From NCBI GenBank assembly GCA_018241525.1, contig JAFEDR010000010.1, positions 434,001 to 498,000 on the forward strand: a stretch of 64,000 bases of DNA, in the 5' to 3' direction. Each line of letters starts with the position of its first letter. Position 1 is the stretch's first letter. Made by a program: the position numbers and the translations under genes. A model generated the notes under the pieces. The model was not told where the DNA came from and searched no databases. It worked only from the letters and a program-made list of their open reading frames with translations. Of the stretch, positions 1-9,323 are shown in pieces. Source of the DNA: Pseudomonadota bacterium. GTDB lineage: Bacteria > Pseudomonadota > Gammaproteobacteria > Steroidobacterales > Steroidobacteraceae.

Positions 1-10
1 CGGCGCCGGC

Positions 11-970
11 TCAGGCCTCGCGGAACGCGCCGAACGAATCGAGGCGCTTGCCGCGCTGCTCGAGCAGCTGGTCGACCGGGCGGGAAGCGAGGTCGTTGAC
101 CGCGCGCGACAGCGCCTCGCGCAGCGCCGCGGCCATCGCCTGCGGGTCGCGGTGCGCGCCGCCGAGCGGCTCGGGCAGCACCTCGTCGACCAGCCGCTCG
201 CGCAGCAGGCGGTCGGCGGTGATGCCCATGGCCTCGGCGGCGAGCTCCTTCTTGTCCGCGCTCTTCCACAGGATCGAGGCGCAGCCCTCGGGCGAGATGA
301 CCGAGTACACCGAGTACTGCAGCATCAGCAGCCGGTCGCACACGCCGATCGCGAGCGCGCCGCCGGAGCCGCCCTCGCCGATCACGCAGGACACGATCGG
401 CACCCGCAGCTGCGCCATGTCGAACAGGTTGCGCGCGATCGCCTCGCTCTGGTTGCGCTCCTCGGAGCCGACGCCCGGGTAGGCACCCGGCGTGTCGATC
501 AGCGTGACGATCGGCAGCTGGAAGCGCTCGGCGAGGTGCATCAGCCGCAGCGCCTTGCGGTAGCCCTCCGGCTTGGGCATGCCGTAGTTGCGGCGCACGC
601 GCTCCTTGGTGTCGCGGCCCTTCTGGTGACCGATCACGATCACCGGCCGGCCGTCGAGCCGCGCCGGGCCGCCGACGATCGCCAGGTCATCGGCGTACAT
701 GCGATCGCCGTGCAGCTCCTCGAATTCGGTGAACAGCAGCGGCAGGTAGTCGAGCGTGTACGGACGCTGCGGATGGCGCGCCAGCTGCGCGACCTGCCAC
801 GGCGTCAGGCTCGCGAAGATGCTCTTCGTCAGCACCTTGCTCTTGGCGCGGAGCTTGCCGATCTCCTCGGCGATGTTGATCTCGGCGTCGTCGCCGAGGT
901 AGCGCAGCTCGTCGATCTTCGCCTCGAGCTCGGCGATCGGCTGCTCGAAGTCCAGGAAGTTCAGGTCCAT
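11..970 (-). CDS. accA: Acetyl-CoA carboxylase carboxyltransferase subunit alpha
   Basis: AccA pairs with AccD to form the carboxyltransferase of acetyl-CoA carboxylase, which makes malonyl-CoA for fatty acid synthesis in the cytoplasm. The 319-residue product has the usual length for the family (E. coli 319). It starts [16 protein letters not shown], the conserved helical N-terminus, and carries the crotonase-fold signatures GHQKGRD (about residue 115), IDTPGAYPG (about 160) and the glycine-rich [12 protein letters not shown] (about 200) that forms the oxyanion region. The start is ATG. It is the last gene of the run and lies 46 nt after the dnaE stop, the same neighbour as in E. coli (dnaE-accA). 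Identification is secure. Confidence 0.98.
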   Translation of the reverse strand: MDLNFLDFEQPIAELEAKIDELRYLGDDAEINIAEEIGKLRAKSKVLTKSIFASLTPWQVAQLARHPQRPYTLDYLPLLFTEFEELHGDRMYADDLAIVGGPARLDGRPVIVIGHQKGRDTKERVRRNYGMPKPEGYRKALRLMHLAERFQLPIVTLIDTPGAYPGVGSEERNQSEAIARNLFDMAQLRVPIVSCVIGEGGSGGALAIGVCDRLLMLQYSVYSVISPEGCASILWKSADKKELAAEAMGITADRLLRERLVDEVLPEPLGGAHRDPQAMAAALREALSRAVNDLASRPVDQLLEQRGKRLDSFGAFREA

Positions 971-1016
971 GGGAGCGGCACGGTTCCAGAGGCGGCCGGC
1001 GCCGTCAAGGGGGGCC

Positions 1017-4000
1017 TCAGCCGGTCATCTTGAGCGGCAGCGTCGTGACCTGGCCGAGCGCGCCCCAGGACGACAGGAACTCCTGCTGGTCGCGCGGATG
1101 GTAGACGAGCTTGAGGCCGTCGCTGCCGAAGGGCCCCGCGAGCGCCTCGAGCGCCGCACGCGTCGGTCGCACGTTCCAGTCGGCGGCGAGCTCGAGCAGC
1201 ACGTGCCCGGCGCTGCCGGCGTAGTACACCGCGACCGCGCAGCGCCCGCCGCGCACCGGCTTGAGCGCGGCCTCGAGCGCCGCCAGCACCACGCCATCCT
1301 CCTGCCCCGCCGGCCAGCGCAGCAGCAGCCGCCGCGCCTGCGTCTCGCGCGCCTGCTCGAGCGGCGTCAGCCGCTTGGCCGCGAGCCGCCAGCCCTCGAT
1401 GAACTCGTCCCAGCGCAGGCCGCCCTCGACCAGCAAGATCGCGTCCTTGACGATGATCTCGCGGTGCTGCTGCAGGACCTCGTCGAACAGCGACACCTCG
1501 AGGCGGCCGCTGCCGTCGTCGAGGATCAGCGTGGTGCGGTTGCCGCGGCGGCGGATGTCGAGCACGAGGCCGCCGACCGTGACGCTGCGCGGCGCCTGCC
1601 AGCGCCCCTCGCCGCCGCCCGCCGGCCGCGCCGGCACGAGCTCGCCGATGCGCCCCGGCGCGAGGTACTTGAGGTCGTGCGCGTAGGCGTCGATCGGGTG
1701 GCCGCTCAGGTAGTGACCGAGGGTGTCGCGCTCGTGGGCGAGGCGCACCGCCGCCGGCCAGTCGGGTTGCAGCACGAGCCGCCGCGCGGGCGCCGCGACG
1801 CTCGCCGCCGGCGTCGGCCCGGCGTCGAACAGGCTCGCCTGGCCGAGCGTCGCGGCGCGGGTGCGCTGCTCGCCCGCCTGCATGGCCGCCGGCAGCTCGG
1901 CCAGCAGCGTCGCCCGGTTCGGCCCGAGCGCGTCGAGCGCGCCAGCCTTGACCAGCGCCTCGAGCGTGCGCTTGTTGACACGCGTCAAGTCGATGCGCGC
2001 GCACAGGTCGTCGAGATCGAGGAACGGCCCGCCGCTGCCGCGCGCCTCGACCAGCGCCGCGACCGCCTGCTCACCGACACCCTTCACGGCGCCGAGCCCG
2101 TAGCGGACGCTGTCCGGCCCCGCGACCGCGAAGCGGTGCCCGGAGGCGTTCACGTCCGGGGGCAGCACCTGCACGCCGTTCTCGCGCGCATCGTCGATGC
2201 CGACGACGACCTTGTCGGTCTTGTCCATGTCGCACGACAGCACCGCGGCCGCGAACGCCGCCGGGTGGTGCGCCTTGAGCCAGGCGGTCTGGTAGGTCAG
2301 CACCGCGTAGGCGGCCGAGTGCGACTTGTTGAAGCCGTAGCCGGCGAACTTCTCCATCAGGTCGAAGATGTGCGTCGCCTGCCGCTCCGGCACGCCGCGC
2401 GCCGTCGCGCCGCTCGTGAACACCGAGCGCTGCTCGGCCATCTCCTCGGCCTTCTTCTTGCCCATCGCGCGCCGCAGCAGGTCCGCGCCGCCGAGCGTGT
2501 AGCCCGCCAGCACCTGCGCGATCTGCATGACCTGCTCCTGGTACAAGATCACGCCGTAGGTCGGCTTCAGCACGGGCTCGAGGTCGGGGTGCAGGTAGTC
2601 GATCCGCTGGCCGCGGCCGGCGTGCTTGCGCTCGATGAAGTCGTCGACCATGCCGGACTGCAGCGGGCCCGGGCGGAACAGCGCCACCAGCGCGACGATG
2701 TCCTCGAAGCAGTCCGGCTGCAGGCGGCGGATCAGGTCCTTCATGCCGCGCGATTCGAGCTGGAAGATGCCGGTCGTGCGGCACGACTTCAGCAGCTGGT
2801 AGGTCTTGGCGTCGTCGAGCCGCAGGCGCGTCATGTCGAGCGGCGGCTCGCCCTCGCGGGCGCGCTGCTCGTTGACGATCCGCTCGGCGAGCGCGATCAC
2901 CGTCAGCGTGCGCAGCCCGAGGAAGTCGAACTTCACGAGGCCGGCCGCCTCGACATCGTCCTTGTCGAACTGCGTGACGACCGAGCTCGAGCCCTCTTCC
3001 GCGAACAGCGGCGCGAAGTCCGTCAGCACCGAGGGCGCGATCACGACGCCGCCGGCATGCACGCCGGCGTTGCGCGTCAGGCCCTCCAGCGAGCGCGCCA
3101 GATCGATCAGCTCGCGCACCTCGCCGTCGCCGTCGTAGAGCTTCTTCAGCTCCTCCTCGCGCTCGAGCGCCTTGTCGAGCGTCATCTCGAGCTCGAACGG
3201 GATCAGCTTCGCGATCCGGTCGCAGAAGCCGTAGCTCTGGCCGAGCACCCGGCCGACGTCGCGCACCACCGCCTTGGCCGCCATCGTGCCGTAGGTGATG
3301 ATCTGCGAGACCCGCTCGCGGCCGTACTTGCCGGCGACGTACTCGATGACCCGGTCGCGGCCCTCGGTGCAGAAGTCGACGTCGAAGTCCGGCATCGACA
3401 CGCGCTCGGGGTTCAGGAAGCGCTCGAACAGCAGGTCGTGCTCGAGCGGGTCGAGGTCGGTGATGCCGAGCGCGTAGGCGACCAGCGAGCCGGCGCCGGA
3501 GCCGCGGCCCGGTCCGACCGGCACGCCGTGCTCGCGTGCCCAGCGGATGAAGTCCGCGACGATCAGGAAGTAGCCCTCGAAGCCCATCCGGCAGATCACC
3601 TCGAGCTCGCGCTCGAGCCGCGCGCCGTACTCCGCCGGGTCGACGGCCTTCAGCATCGGCAGGCCGGTCGCCCGCGCCTCGGCCCGCGCAGCGAGGCCGC
3701 GCGCGGCCTCGGCGCGCAGGAACCCGGCGGTCGTCGTCCCGGCCGGCACCGGGTACTCGGGCAGGAACGACTTGCCGAGCTTGAGCTCGAGCGAGCAGCG
3801 CTTGGCGATCTCGACGCTCTGCTCGACCGCGCCGGGCAGGTCCGCGAACAGCGCCGCCATCTCGGCCGGCGACTTCAGGTACTGCTGCTCGGTGTAGCGC
3901 CGCGGCCGGTCCGGGGCCGCGAGCAGCGTGCCGTCGTGGATGCAGACGCGCGCCTCGTGGGCCTCGAAGTCCGCGGGCCGCAGAAAGCGCACGTCGTTGG

Positions 4001-4592
4001 TGGCGACCGCCGGCAGGCCGAGCTCGCGCACGAGGCCGAGCACGCCCTCGACCATCGCCTCGTCGTCGGCGCGGCCGAGGCGCTGCAGCTCGAGGTAGTA
4101 GCGGTCGCCGAACAGGGCCCGCCAGGCCCGCGCCGCGCGGTGCGCCTCGGCGATCCGGCCGTTGCCGAGGTGGCGGCCGACGTCGCCCTCGGCGCCGCCC
4201 GACAGCGCGATCAGTCCCTCGACGGCCGCCGCGTCCAGCCAGCTGCGCTCGACCATCGGCACGCCGCGGCGCTGGCCCTCGAGGTAGGAGCGCGACACGA
4301 GCCGCGTCAGGTTGCCGTAGCCGGCGGCGTTCATGCACAGCAGCGTGAGGCGCGTCGGTTCGCCGCGCTCGCCTGGCTCGCGCACCCACAGGTCGACGCC
4401 GACGATCGGCTTGACGCCCGCCGCCTGCGCCGCGCGCCAGAACTTCACCATCGCGAACAGGTTGCTCTGGTCGGTGACCGCGACCGCCGGCATCCCGGCC
4501 GCCGCCGCGGCGGCGGCGAGCTCGTCGATGCGCACCACGCCGTCGACCAGCGAGTACTCGGTGTGCAGGCGCAGGTGGACGAAGTCGGTCAC
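1017..4592 (-). CDS. dnaE: DNA polymerase III subunit alpha
   Basis: This is the replicative polymerase alpha subunit. I place the start at the GTG at 4592, giving 1191 residues beginning [14 protein letters not shown], which matches the start of the PHP domain. The open frame continues to a GTG at 4676, but that would overlap rnhB. The catalytic aspartates lie in PDFDVDF near residue 401, the position known from E. coli, and in [11 protein letters not shown] near 555. [11 protein letters not shown] precedes the active site, and a C-terminal OB-fold region and tail follow. The gene starts 14 nt after the rnhB stop and is followed by accA, the normal gammaproteobacterial order. A 1250-residue open frame lies antisense to it but is a GC artefact. 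Confidence 0.98.
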   Translation of the reverse strand: MTDFVHLRLHTEYSLVDGVVRIDELAAAAAAAGMPAVAVTDQSNLFAMVKFWRAAQAAGVKPIVGVDLWVREPGERGEPTRLTLLCMNAAGYGNLTRLVSRSYLEGQRRGVPMVERSWLDAAAVEGLIALSGGAEGDVGRHLGNGRIAEAHRAARAWRALFGDRYYLELQRLGRADDEAMVEGVLGLVRELGLPAVATNDVRFLRPADFEAHEARVCIHDGTLLAAPDRPRRYTEQQYLKSPAEMAALFADLPGAVEQSVEIAKRCSLELKLGKSFLPEYPVPAGTTTAGFLRAEAARGLAARAEARATGLPMLKAVDPAEYGARLERELEVICRMGFEGYFLIVADFIRWAREHGVPVGPGRGSGAGSLVAYALGITDLDPLEHDLLFERFLNPERVSMPDFDVDFCTEGRDRVIEYVAGKYGRERVSQIITYGTMAAKAVVRDVGRVLGQSYGFCDRIAKLIPFELEMTLDKALEREEELKKLYDGDGEVRELIDLARSLEGLTRNAGVHAGGVVIAPSVLTDFAPLFAEEGSSSVVTQFDKDDVEAAGLVKFDFLGLRTLTVIALAERIVNEQRAREGEPPLDMTRLRLDDAKTYQLLKSCRTTGIFQLESRGMKDLIRRLQPDCFEDIVALVALFRPGPLQSGMVDDFIERKHAGRGQRIDYLHPDLEPVLKPTYGVILYQEQVMQIAQVLAGYTLGGADLLRRAMGKKKAEEMAEQRSVFTSGATARGVPERQATHIFDLMEKFAGYGFNKSHSAAYAVLTYQTAWLKAHHPAAFAAAVLSCDMDKTDKVVVGIDDARENGVQVLPPDVNASGHRFAVAGPDSVRYGLGAVKGVGEQAVAALVEARGSGGPFLDLDDLCARIDLTRVNKRTLEALVKAGALDALGPNRATLLAELPAAMQAGEQRTRAATLGQASLFDAGPTPAASVAAPARRLVLQPDWPAAVRLAHERDTLGHYLSGHPIDAYAHDLKYLAPGRIGELVPARPAGGGEGRWQAPRSVTVGGLVLDIRRRGNRTTLILDDGSGRLEVSLFDEVLQQHREIIVKDAILLVEGGLRWDEFIEGWRLAAKRLTPLEQARETQARRLLLRWPAGQEDGVVLAALEAALKPVRGGRCAVAVYYAGSAGHVLLELAADWNVRPTRAALEALAGPFGSDGLKLVYHPRDQQEFLSSWGALGQVTTLPLKMTG

Positions 4593-4606
4593 GGCGGGCG
4601 ACGAGC

Positions 4607-5224
4607 TCAGGACGGCGCGCCGGTCGCGGCGCAGGCCGATCTTACCGGCTCGAAGGTCCGCCGATGCAGCGGACACGCGCCGTGGGCCGCGAGAACCGCC
4701 TGGTGGGCCGGCGTACCGTAGCCCTTGTGGACGGCGAAGCCGTACGCCGGGTAGCGCGCGTCGGCGAGCGCCATGTAGGCATCCCGCCAGGTCTTGGCGA
4801 GGATCGAGGCGGCGGCAATGGCCGCCTCGCGCCCATCGCCGCCGACGATCGCCTCGACCGGCGCCTCGAAGCCGAGCCCGGCGAGCGAGGGGGCGCGGTT
4901 GCCGTCGACCTGCACGTGCCGGGGCGCCACCGGCAGCGCCAGCAGCGCCCGGCGCATGGCGAGCAGCGTCGCCTCGAGGATGTTGAGGGCGTCGATCTCG
5001 GCCGCGTCGGCCCAGCCGAGGCCCCAGGCGACGGCTTCCCGGCGGATCCGCGCGGCGAGCGCCTCGCGGACCGGCGCCTCGAGCCGCTTCGAGTCGTCGA
5101 GGCCGCGCCAGCGGGGCCGCACGGGCAGGATCACCGCCGCGGCCACGACCGGCCCCGCCAGCGGCCCGCGCCCGGCCTCGTCGACGCCGGCGAGGCGCTC
5201 GCGGGCCGGCCAGCGCACGCTCAC
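4607..5224 (-). CDS. rnhB: Ribonuclease HII
   Basis: RNase HII removes ribonucleotides from RNA-DNA hybrids. With the GTG start at 5224 the product is 205 residues (E. coli 198) and begins [20 protein letters not shown]. The catalytic [17 protein letters not shown] motif (the DEG motif of type 2 RNases H) is near residue 15, and further acidic and lysine residues follow in DSKRL (about 45) and [10 protein letters not shown] (about 140). The GTG overlaps the lpxB stop as GTGA, so translation is probably coupled to lpxB. A longer in-frame opening upstream to 6016 is an alternate frame of lpxB and not part of the protein. Confidence 0.97.
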   Translation of the reverse strand: MSVRWPARERLAGVDEAGRGPLAGPVVAAAVILPVRPRWRGLDDSKRLEAPVREALAARIRREAVAWGLGWADAAEIDALNILEATLLAMRRALLALPVAPRHVQVDGNRAPSLAGLGFEAPVEAIVGGDGREAAIAAASILAKTWRDAYMALADARYPAYGFAVHKGYGTPAHQAVLAAHGACPLHRRTFEPVRSACAATGAPS

Positions 5225-6381
5225 CGCGCGCCGCCCCGGCGGTCGAGGAGTGCGAGCACGGCCTCGGCGGCCCGCGCGCTCGCGCCCCGGCGCAGCTCCA
5301 GGTGGATGCGCATGAACTCCGCCTCGAGCGCCCGCACCCGGGCCGGATCCTCGAGCCAGGCCAGCAGCTCCGCGCCGAGCCGCTCGGGCGTCACCGCCTC
5401 CTGCAGCAGTTCCGGCACCACGCGCCGCCCGGCGAGCAGGTTCGGCTGGGCGAAGTGCGCGGCCTTCATGAGCCCGAGCCCACGCACCAGCGCGGTGGTC
5501 GCCGCGCCGAGGCGGTAGGCCACCACCATCGGCCGCTTGCACAGCAGCGTCTCGAGCGTCGCGGTGCCGGAGGCGACCAGCACGCAGTCGGCGGCGGTCA
5601 GGGCCTCCTCGGCGCGGCCGTCGAGCAGCGTCACCGGCAGGCCGGGGTGGCGGCCGAGCGCGCGCGTGAAGAGCTCGCGCGCCGCCGGGTTCGCCATCGG
5701 TGCGAGGAAGCGCACGCCGGGGCGGCGCGCCAGGAGCCAGGCGGCGGCGCCCAGGAAGTCGTCGGCGAGGCGCTCGACCTCGCCGCGCCGGCTGCCCGGC
5801 AGCAGCGCCACCACCGTGTCGCCCGCCGCGAGCCCGAGCGCGGCGCGCGCCCGCGCCCGGTCGGGCTCGAGCGGCACGCGGTCGGCGAGCGGGTGGCCGA
5901 CGAACTCCGCCGCGAGGCCCGCGCCGCGGTAGAACGGCTGCTCGAACGGCAGCACGCACAGCACGAGGTCGAGGATCTGCGCCATCCGGCGCACCCGTCC
6001 CTGGCGCCAGGCCCACACCTGCGGGCTCACGTACTGGATCGTCGGCAGGCCGCGCCGGTGCAGGCGCGCGGCGAGGCCGAGGTTGAACTCCGGGTAGTCG
6101 ACGCCGATGAAGGCGAGCGGCGCGGCGCGCGCCGTCTCGGCGAGGATGCGGCGACGCACCGCGTACAGCCGCGGCAGGTGGCGCACCACCTCGAACAGCC
6201 CCATCACCGAGAGCCGCTCGACGCTCTCCCAGGCGCGGCAGCCGGCGGCCACCATCGCCGGGCCCGCAACGCCCTCGAACTCGAGCGCCGGGCGGCGCGC
6301 GCGCAGCTCGCGGATGAGGCCGGCCGCGAGGTTGTCCCCGGAGGTCTCGCCGGCGACGATGACGATGCGTTCAGCCTCCAC
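5221..6381 (-). CDS. lpxB: Lipid-A-disaccharide synthase
   Basis: LpxB condenses UDP-2,3-diacylglucosamine with lipid X to form the lipid A disaccharide at the inner face of the cytoplasmic membrane. The 386-residue product (E. coli 382) starts at a GTG and shows the N-terminal GETSGD motif (about residue 11), VSPQVWAWR (about 120), FVGHPLAD, and the nucleotide-sugar motif [10 protein letters not shown] (about 195). It ends in the GTGA overlap with rnhB and lies 25 nt after lpxA, reproducing the lpxD-fabZ-lpxA-lpxB-rnhB-dnaE series of gammaproteobacteria. Confidence 0.98.
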   Translation of the reverse strand: MEAERIVIVAGETSGDNLAAGLIRELRARRPALEFEGVAGPAMVAAGCRAWESVERLSVMGLFEVVRHLPRLYAVRRRILAETARAAPLAFIGVDYPEFNLGLAARLHRRGLPTIQYVSPQVWAWRQGRVRRMAQILDLVLCVLPFEQPFYRGAGLAAEFVGHPLADRVPLEPDRARARAALGLAAGDTVVALLPGSRRGEVERLADDFLGAAAWLLARRPGVRFLAPMANPAARELFTRALGRHPGLPVTLLDGRAEEALTAADCVLVASGTATLETLLCKRPMVVAYRLGAATTALVRGLGLMKAAHFAQPNLLAGRRVVPELLQEAVTPERLGAELLAWLEDPARVRALEAEFMRIHLELRRGASARAAEAVLALLDRRGGAR

Positions 6382-6406
6382 CGCTGCCCTCCGCGCCGGC
6401 CGGCGG

Positions 6407-7183
6407 TCAGCGCACGAGGCTGCGGGTGACGCGCGGCAGGAAGTCGACGAACGCCCGCACCTCGGGCTGCGTCGCCGCGAGCCGCTCGAGCTCGGCGGTC
6501 GCCTCGGCGAGCTTGAGGCCGGAGCGATACAGCACCTTGTAGGCGGCCTTGATGTTCGCGATCTGCTCCGCGCTGAAGCCGCGCCGCTTGAGGCCCTCGG
6601 CGTTCACGCCCTTCGGCTCGCCCGGGCTGCCCGCCAGCATCACGTACGGCGGTACGTCGCGGGTCGCGACCGAATTGTTGGCGAGGAAGGCGTGCGCGCC
6701 GATCTTGCAGAACTGGTGCGCGCCGGCGTAGCCGCCGAAGATCACGTGGTCGTCGACCTCGACGTGGCCGGCGAGGCCCGCGTAGCTCGCGAGCACGCAG
6801 TGGTTGCCGATGATGCAGTCGTGGCCGACGTGGGCGTAGGCCATGAACAGGTTGTCGGAGCCGATGCGGGTCACGACCGCGCCGGTCACGGTGCCGCGGT
6901 TGACGGTCGAGCACTCGCGAAAGCGGTTGCGGTCGCCGACCTCGAGGAACGTCTCCTCGCCGCCGTACTTCTTGTCCTGCGGGACGTCGCCGACCGAGGC
7001 GAACTGCCAGATCTCGTTGCCGGCGCCCATCCGCGTCGGCCCGAGCACCACCGCGTGCGGGCCGACCCGGCAGCCCGGGCCGAGGGTCACGCGCGGGCCG
7101 ATCACGGCGTACGGCCCGACGCTGACGTCGGCGGCGAGCTCCGCGGCCGGATCGACGATCGCGGTCGGGTGGATCGCGGTCAC
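6407..7183 (-). CDS. lpxA: Acyl-ACP--UDP-N-acetylglucosamine O-acyltransferase
   Basis: LpxA catalyses the first step of lipid A synthesis, transfer of a hydroxyacyl chain from ACP to UDP-GlcNAc. The 258-residue product begins at a GTG (VTAIHPTAIVDPAAEL) and is built of left-handed hexapeptide repeats. The loop AYAHVGHDC near residue 120-128 contains the catalytic histidine (His125 in E. coli), followed by the usual C-terminal helical domain. It starts 5 nt after the fabZ stop, so the two are almost certainly co-translated. Confidence 0.98.
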   Translation of the reverse strand: MTAIHPTAIVDPAAELAADVSVGPYAVIGPRVTLGPGCRVGPHAVVLGPTRMGAGNEIWQFASVGDVPQDKKYGGEETFLEVGDRNRFRECSTVNRGTVTGAVVTRIGSDNLFMAYAHVGHDCIIGNHCVLASYAGLAGHVEVDDHVIFGGYAGAHQFCKIGAHAFLANNSVATRDVPPYVMLAGSPGEPKGVNAEGLKRRGFSAEQIANIKAAYKVLYRSGLKLAEATAELERLAATQPEVRAFVDFLPRVTRSLVR

Positions 7184-7188
7184 CGTGC

Positions 7189-7650
7189 TCAGCCCTTGGT
7201 CTCGGGCGCGACCATCATCTCGGCCGAGCAGACCTCCTGGCCCTCGACCTCGGCCACGGTCGCGAACTTCCAGATGCCGCGCATGGCGCGCACGAACTCG
7301 GCCTTCAGCAGCAGCTGGTCGCCCGGCACCACCGGCTTGCGGAATCGCGCCGCGTCGATGCCGACGAAGAAGAAGCGGGTGTTCTCGTCCGGGATCACGC
7401 CGGCGGTCTGGAACGCGAGGATGCCGGCCGCCTGCGCCAGCGCCTCGAGGATCAGCACGCCGGGCATCACCGGGCGGTGCGGGAAGTGACCGGGGAAGAA
7501 CGGCTCGTTGATCGTGACGTTCTTGAGCGCCGTGATGTGCTTGCCCTTCTCGAGCTCGATCACGCGGTCGATCAGCAGGAACGGGTAGCGGTGCGGCAGC
7601 TGCCGCAGGATCGCGTGGATGTCGAGGACCGGGGCGCGCGAGGTCGTCAT
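7189..7650 (-). CDS. fabZ: 3-hydroxyacyl-ACP dehydratase FabZ
   Basis: FabZ dehydrates 3-hydroxyacyl-ACP in type II fatty acid elongation. I choose the ATG at 7650 ([18 protein letters not shown]), giving 153 residues as is normal. The frame is open to 7749, but that part is a shadow of lpxD. The hot-dog fold signature [11 protein letters not shown] is near residue 17 and the catalytic His and Glu are in [21 protein letters not shown] (about 52-72). The ATG overlaps the lpxD stop as ATGA. FabZ and LpxA/LpxD compete for hydroxyacyl-ACP, so co-transcription fits a role in balancing phospholipid and lipid A. Confidence 0.97.
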   Translation of the reverse strand: MTTSRAPVLDIHAILRQLPHRYPFLLIDRVIELEKGKHITALKNVTINEPFFPGHFPHRPVMPGVLILEALAQAAGILAFQTAGVIPDENTRFFFVGIDAARFRKPVVPGDQLLLKAEFVRAMRGIWKFATVAEVEGQEVCSAEMMVAPETKG

Positions 7651-8684
7651 GGGGACTCCGGGTCGGAACGCGCGCCCGGCCGCTCGAGGCAGCGGACGCG
7701 ATCGAAGAGATCGTCGAGGTGCCGGAGGCGCGCGACCACGCGTCGCCACTCCGCCGCCTCCATGACCGGCAGGCCCGAGGAATAGAGCCCGGGCTTCGTG
7801 ATCGAGCGGCTCACCATCGACAGCCCGAGGACCGCCACCTCGTCGCAGATCTCGAGGTGCCCGGCGATGCCGGCGGCGCCGCCGATCATGCAGCGGCGGC
7901 CGATCGTGGTGCTGCCGGAGATGCCGACGCAGCCGGCGATCGCGGTGTGCGCCCCGATGCGGACGTTGTGGCCGATCTGGATCTGGTTGTCGAGCTTGAC
8001 GTCGTCCTCGATCACGGTGTCGTCGATCGCGCCGCGGTCGATGGTCGTGTTGGCGCCGATCTCGACGTCGTCGCCGATCGTGACGCCGCCGAGCTGCGGC
8101 ACCTTGACCCAGCCGTCGCGGTCCTGGGCGATGCCGAAGCCGTCGGCTCCGAGCACCGCGCCGGCGTGCACCAGGCAGCGCTCGCCGATGCGCACGCGAC
8201 GGTAGCAGACCACCCGCGGGGCGAGACGGCTGTCGGCGCCGACCCGGCAGTCGCTGCCGAGCACGGCGCCCGCGCCGATCACGGCGCGCTCGCCGACCTC
8301 GCAGCCGGCGCCGATCACCGCCAGCGGCGCGACGCTGGCGCTCGGCGCGATGCGCGCCGTGGGATCGATGACCGCGCTCGGGTGCACGCCGGCCGCGGCC
8401 GCCGGCTCCGGGTGCAGCCAGGCGGCGATCCGCGCGTAAGCGGCGTACGGGTTCTTGGCGAGCAGCGCCGCGACACGGCAGTCCTCGCTCGCGGCCTCCT
8501 CGAGCACCACCGCGGTCGCGGCCGTGTCGCCGAGGTAGCGGCGGTAGCGCGGGTTCGAGAGGAAGCTCAGCTGCCCGGCGCGCGCATCCTTCAGCGTCGC
8601 CACGCTCGCGACGCGCGCCTCGGGATCGCCGCGGAGCGTGAGGCCGAAGCGGGCCGCGATCTGGCCGAGCGTGACCCCCTCCAC
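7647..8684 (-). CDS. lpxD: UDP-3-O-(3-hydroxyacyl)glucosamine N-acyltransferase
   Basis: LpxD adds the second hydroxyacyl chain in lipid A synthesis. The product is 345 residues (E. coli 341), starting at a GTG. It has the N-terminal uridine-binding domain ([13 protein letters not shown], about 40-52), then a hexapeptide-repeat beta helix with GADGFGIA (about 185). IQIGHNV near residue 240 contains the catalytic histidine, and a C-terminal helix follows. It lies 22 nt after skp and overlaps fabZ by ATGA. Confidence 0.98.
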   Translation of the reverse strand: MEGVTLGQIAARFGLTLRGDPEARVASVATLKDARAGQLSFLSNPRYRRYLGDTAATAVVLEEAASEDCRVAALLAKNPYAAYARIAAWLHPEPAAAAGVHPSAVIDPTARIAPSASVAPLAVIGAGCEVGERAVIGAGAVLGSDCRVGADSRLAPRVVCYRRVRIGERCLVHAGAVLGADGFGIAQDRDGWVKVPQLGGVTIGDDVEIGANTTIDRGAIDDTVIEDDVKLDNQIQIGHNVRIGAHTAIAGCVGISGSTTIGRRCMIGGAAGIAGHLEICDEVAVLGLSMVSRSITKPGLYSSGLPVMEAAEWRRVVARLRHLDDLFDRVRCLERPGARSDPESP

Positions 8685-8706
8685 CGCCGCCCCGCCGCCC
8701 GAGAGG

Positions 8707-9279
8707 CTACTTCTTCGGCGGCGTCGCCGGGGCGGCCGCCGGCGCGGCCGCGGCCGGGGCGGCTGCCGGGGCCTTGGCCTGCAGCGCCGAGAGCACCTGC
8801 GAGGTGATGTCGACGCTCTCGGAGTTGTAGATCACGCCGCTCGCCAGCACGATGTCGAAGCCCTTTTCCTTGGCGTAGGCGCGCACGGCCTCGAAGATCG
8901 CCTTCTGGACGCGCTGCAGCTCCTCGTTCTGCCGCATCTGCACGTCTTCCTGGAACTCCTTGCCGCGCCGCTCGAGGTTCAGCTGCGACTCGCGCAGGTC
9001 GCGCTCGGTCTTGGTCTTCTCCGACTCGGCCATGGTCGGCTGGTCGCGCTGGAACTTCGCGACCTTGGCGTCGAATTCCTTCTTCTGCGCCTCGAGCTGC
9101 TTCTGGCGCGGGCCGAACTCGGCCTCGAGCGTCTGGATCGACGCGCGGTACTGGGGCGACTCGCCGATGACGCGCTGGTTGTCGACCACCGCGATCTTCT
9201 GGGCCTGCGCCGCCGAGGCGCCGGTCAGGGCGACGGCCGCGACGGCGTACGCCAGCAGGGACTTGAGAGTGACACGCAT
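8707..9279 (-). CDS. skp: Periplasmic chaperone Skp/OmpH family
   Basis: Skp is the trimeric periplasmic holdase that delivers unfolded outer-membrane proteins to the BAM complex. The start at the ATG at 9279 gives a 190-residue precursor with a signal peptide ([20 protein letters not shown], cleavage after AQA at about 25). The mature N-terminus [11 protein letters not shown] is the conserved strand, and a long charged coiled coil (about 45-140) forms the arms. The open frame continues to 9450 but would destroy the signal peptide. An Ala/Pro-rich tail of about 24 residues (ending TPPKK) is longer than in E. coli Skp. It lies directly downstream of bamA, as usual. Confidence 0.94.
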   Translation of the reverse strand: MRVTLKSLLAYAVAAVALTGASAAQAQKIAVVDNQRVIGESPQYRASIQTLEAEFGPRQKQLEAQKKEFDAKVAKFQRDQPTMAESEKTKTERDLRESQLNLERRGKEFQEDVQMRQNEELQRVQKAIFEAVRAYAKEKGFDIVLASGVIYNSESVDITSQVLSALQAKAPAAAPAAAAPAAAPATPPKK

Positions 9280-9323
9280 GGAGATCAAACCTGTGTGAAA
9301 GACGGTAGGAAGGAAATGTCTGG

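Noticed and set aside
969..4721. A 1250-codon plus-strand open frame antisense to dnaE
   Set aside because: Its translation is dominated by Arg, His, Ala, Gln and Glu as expected for a shadow frame in 70 percent GC DNA. dnaE on the other strand has every family motif.
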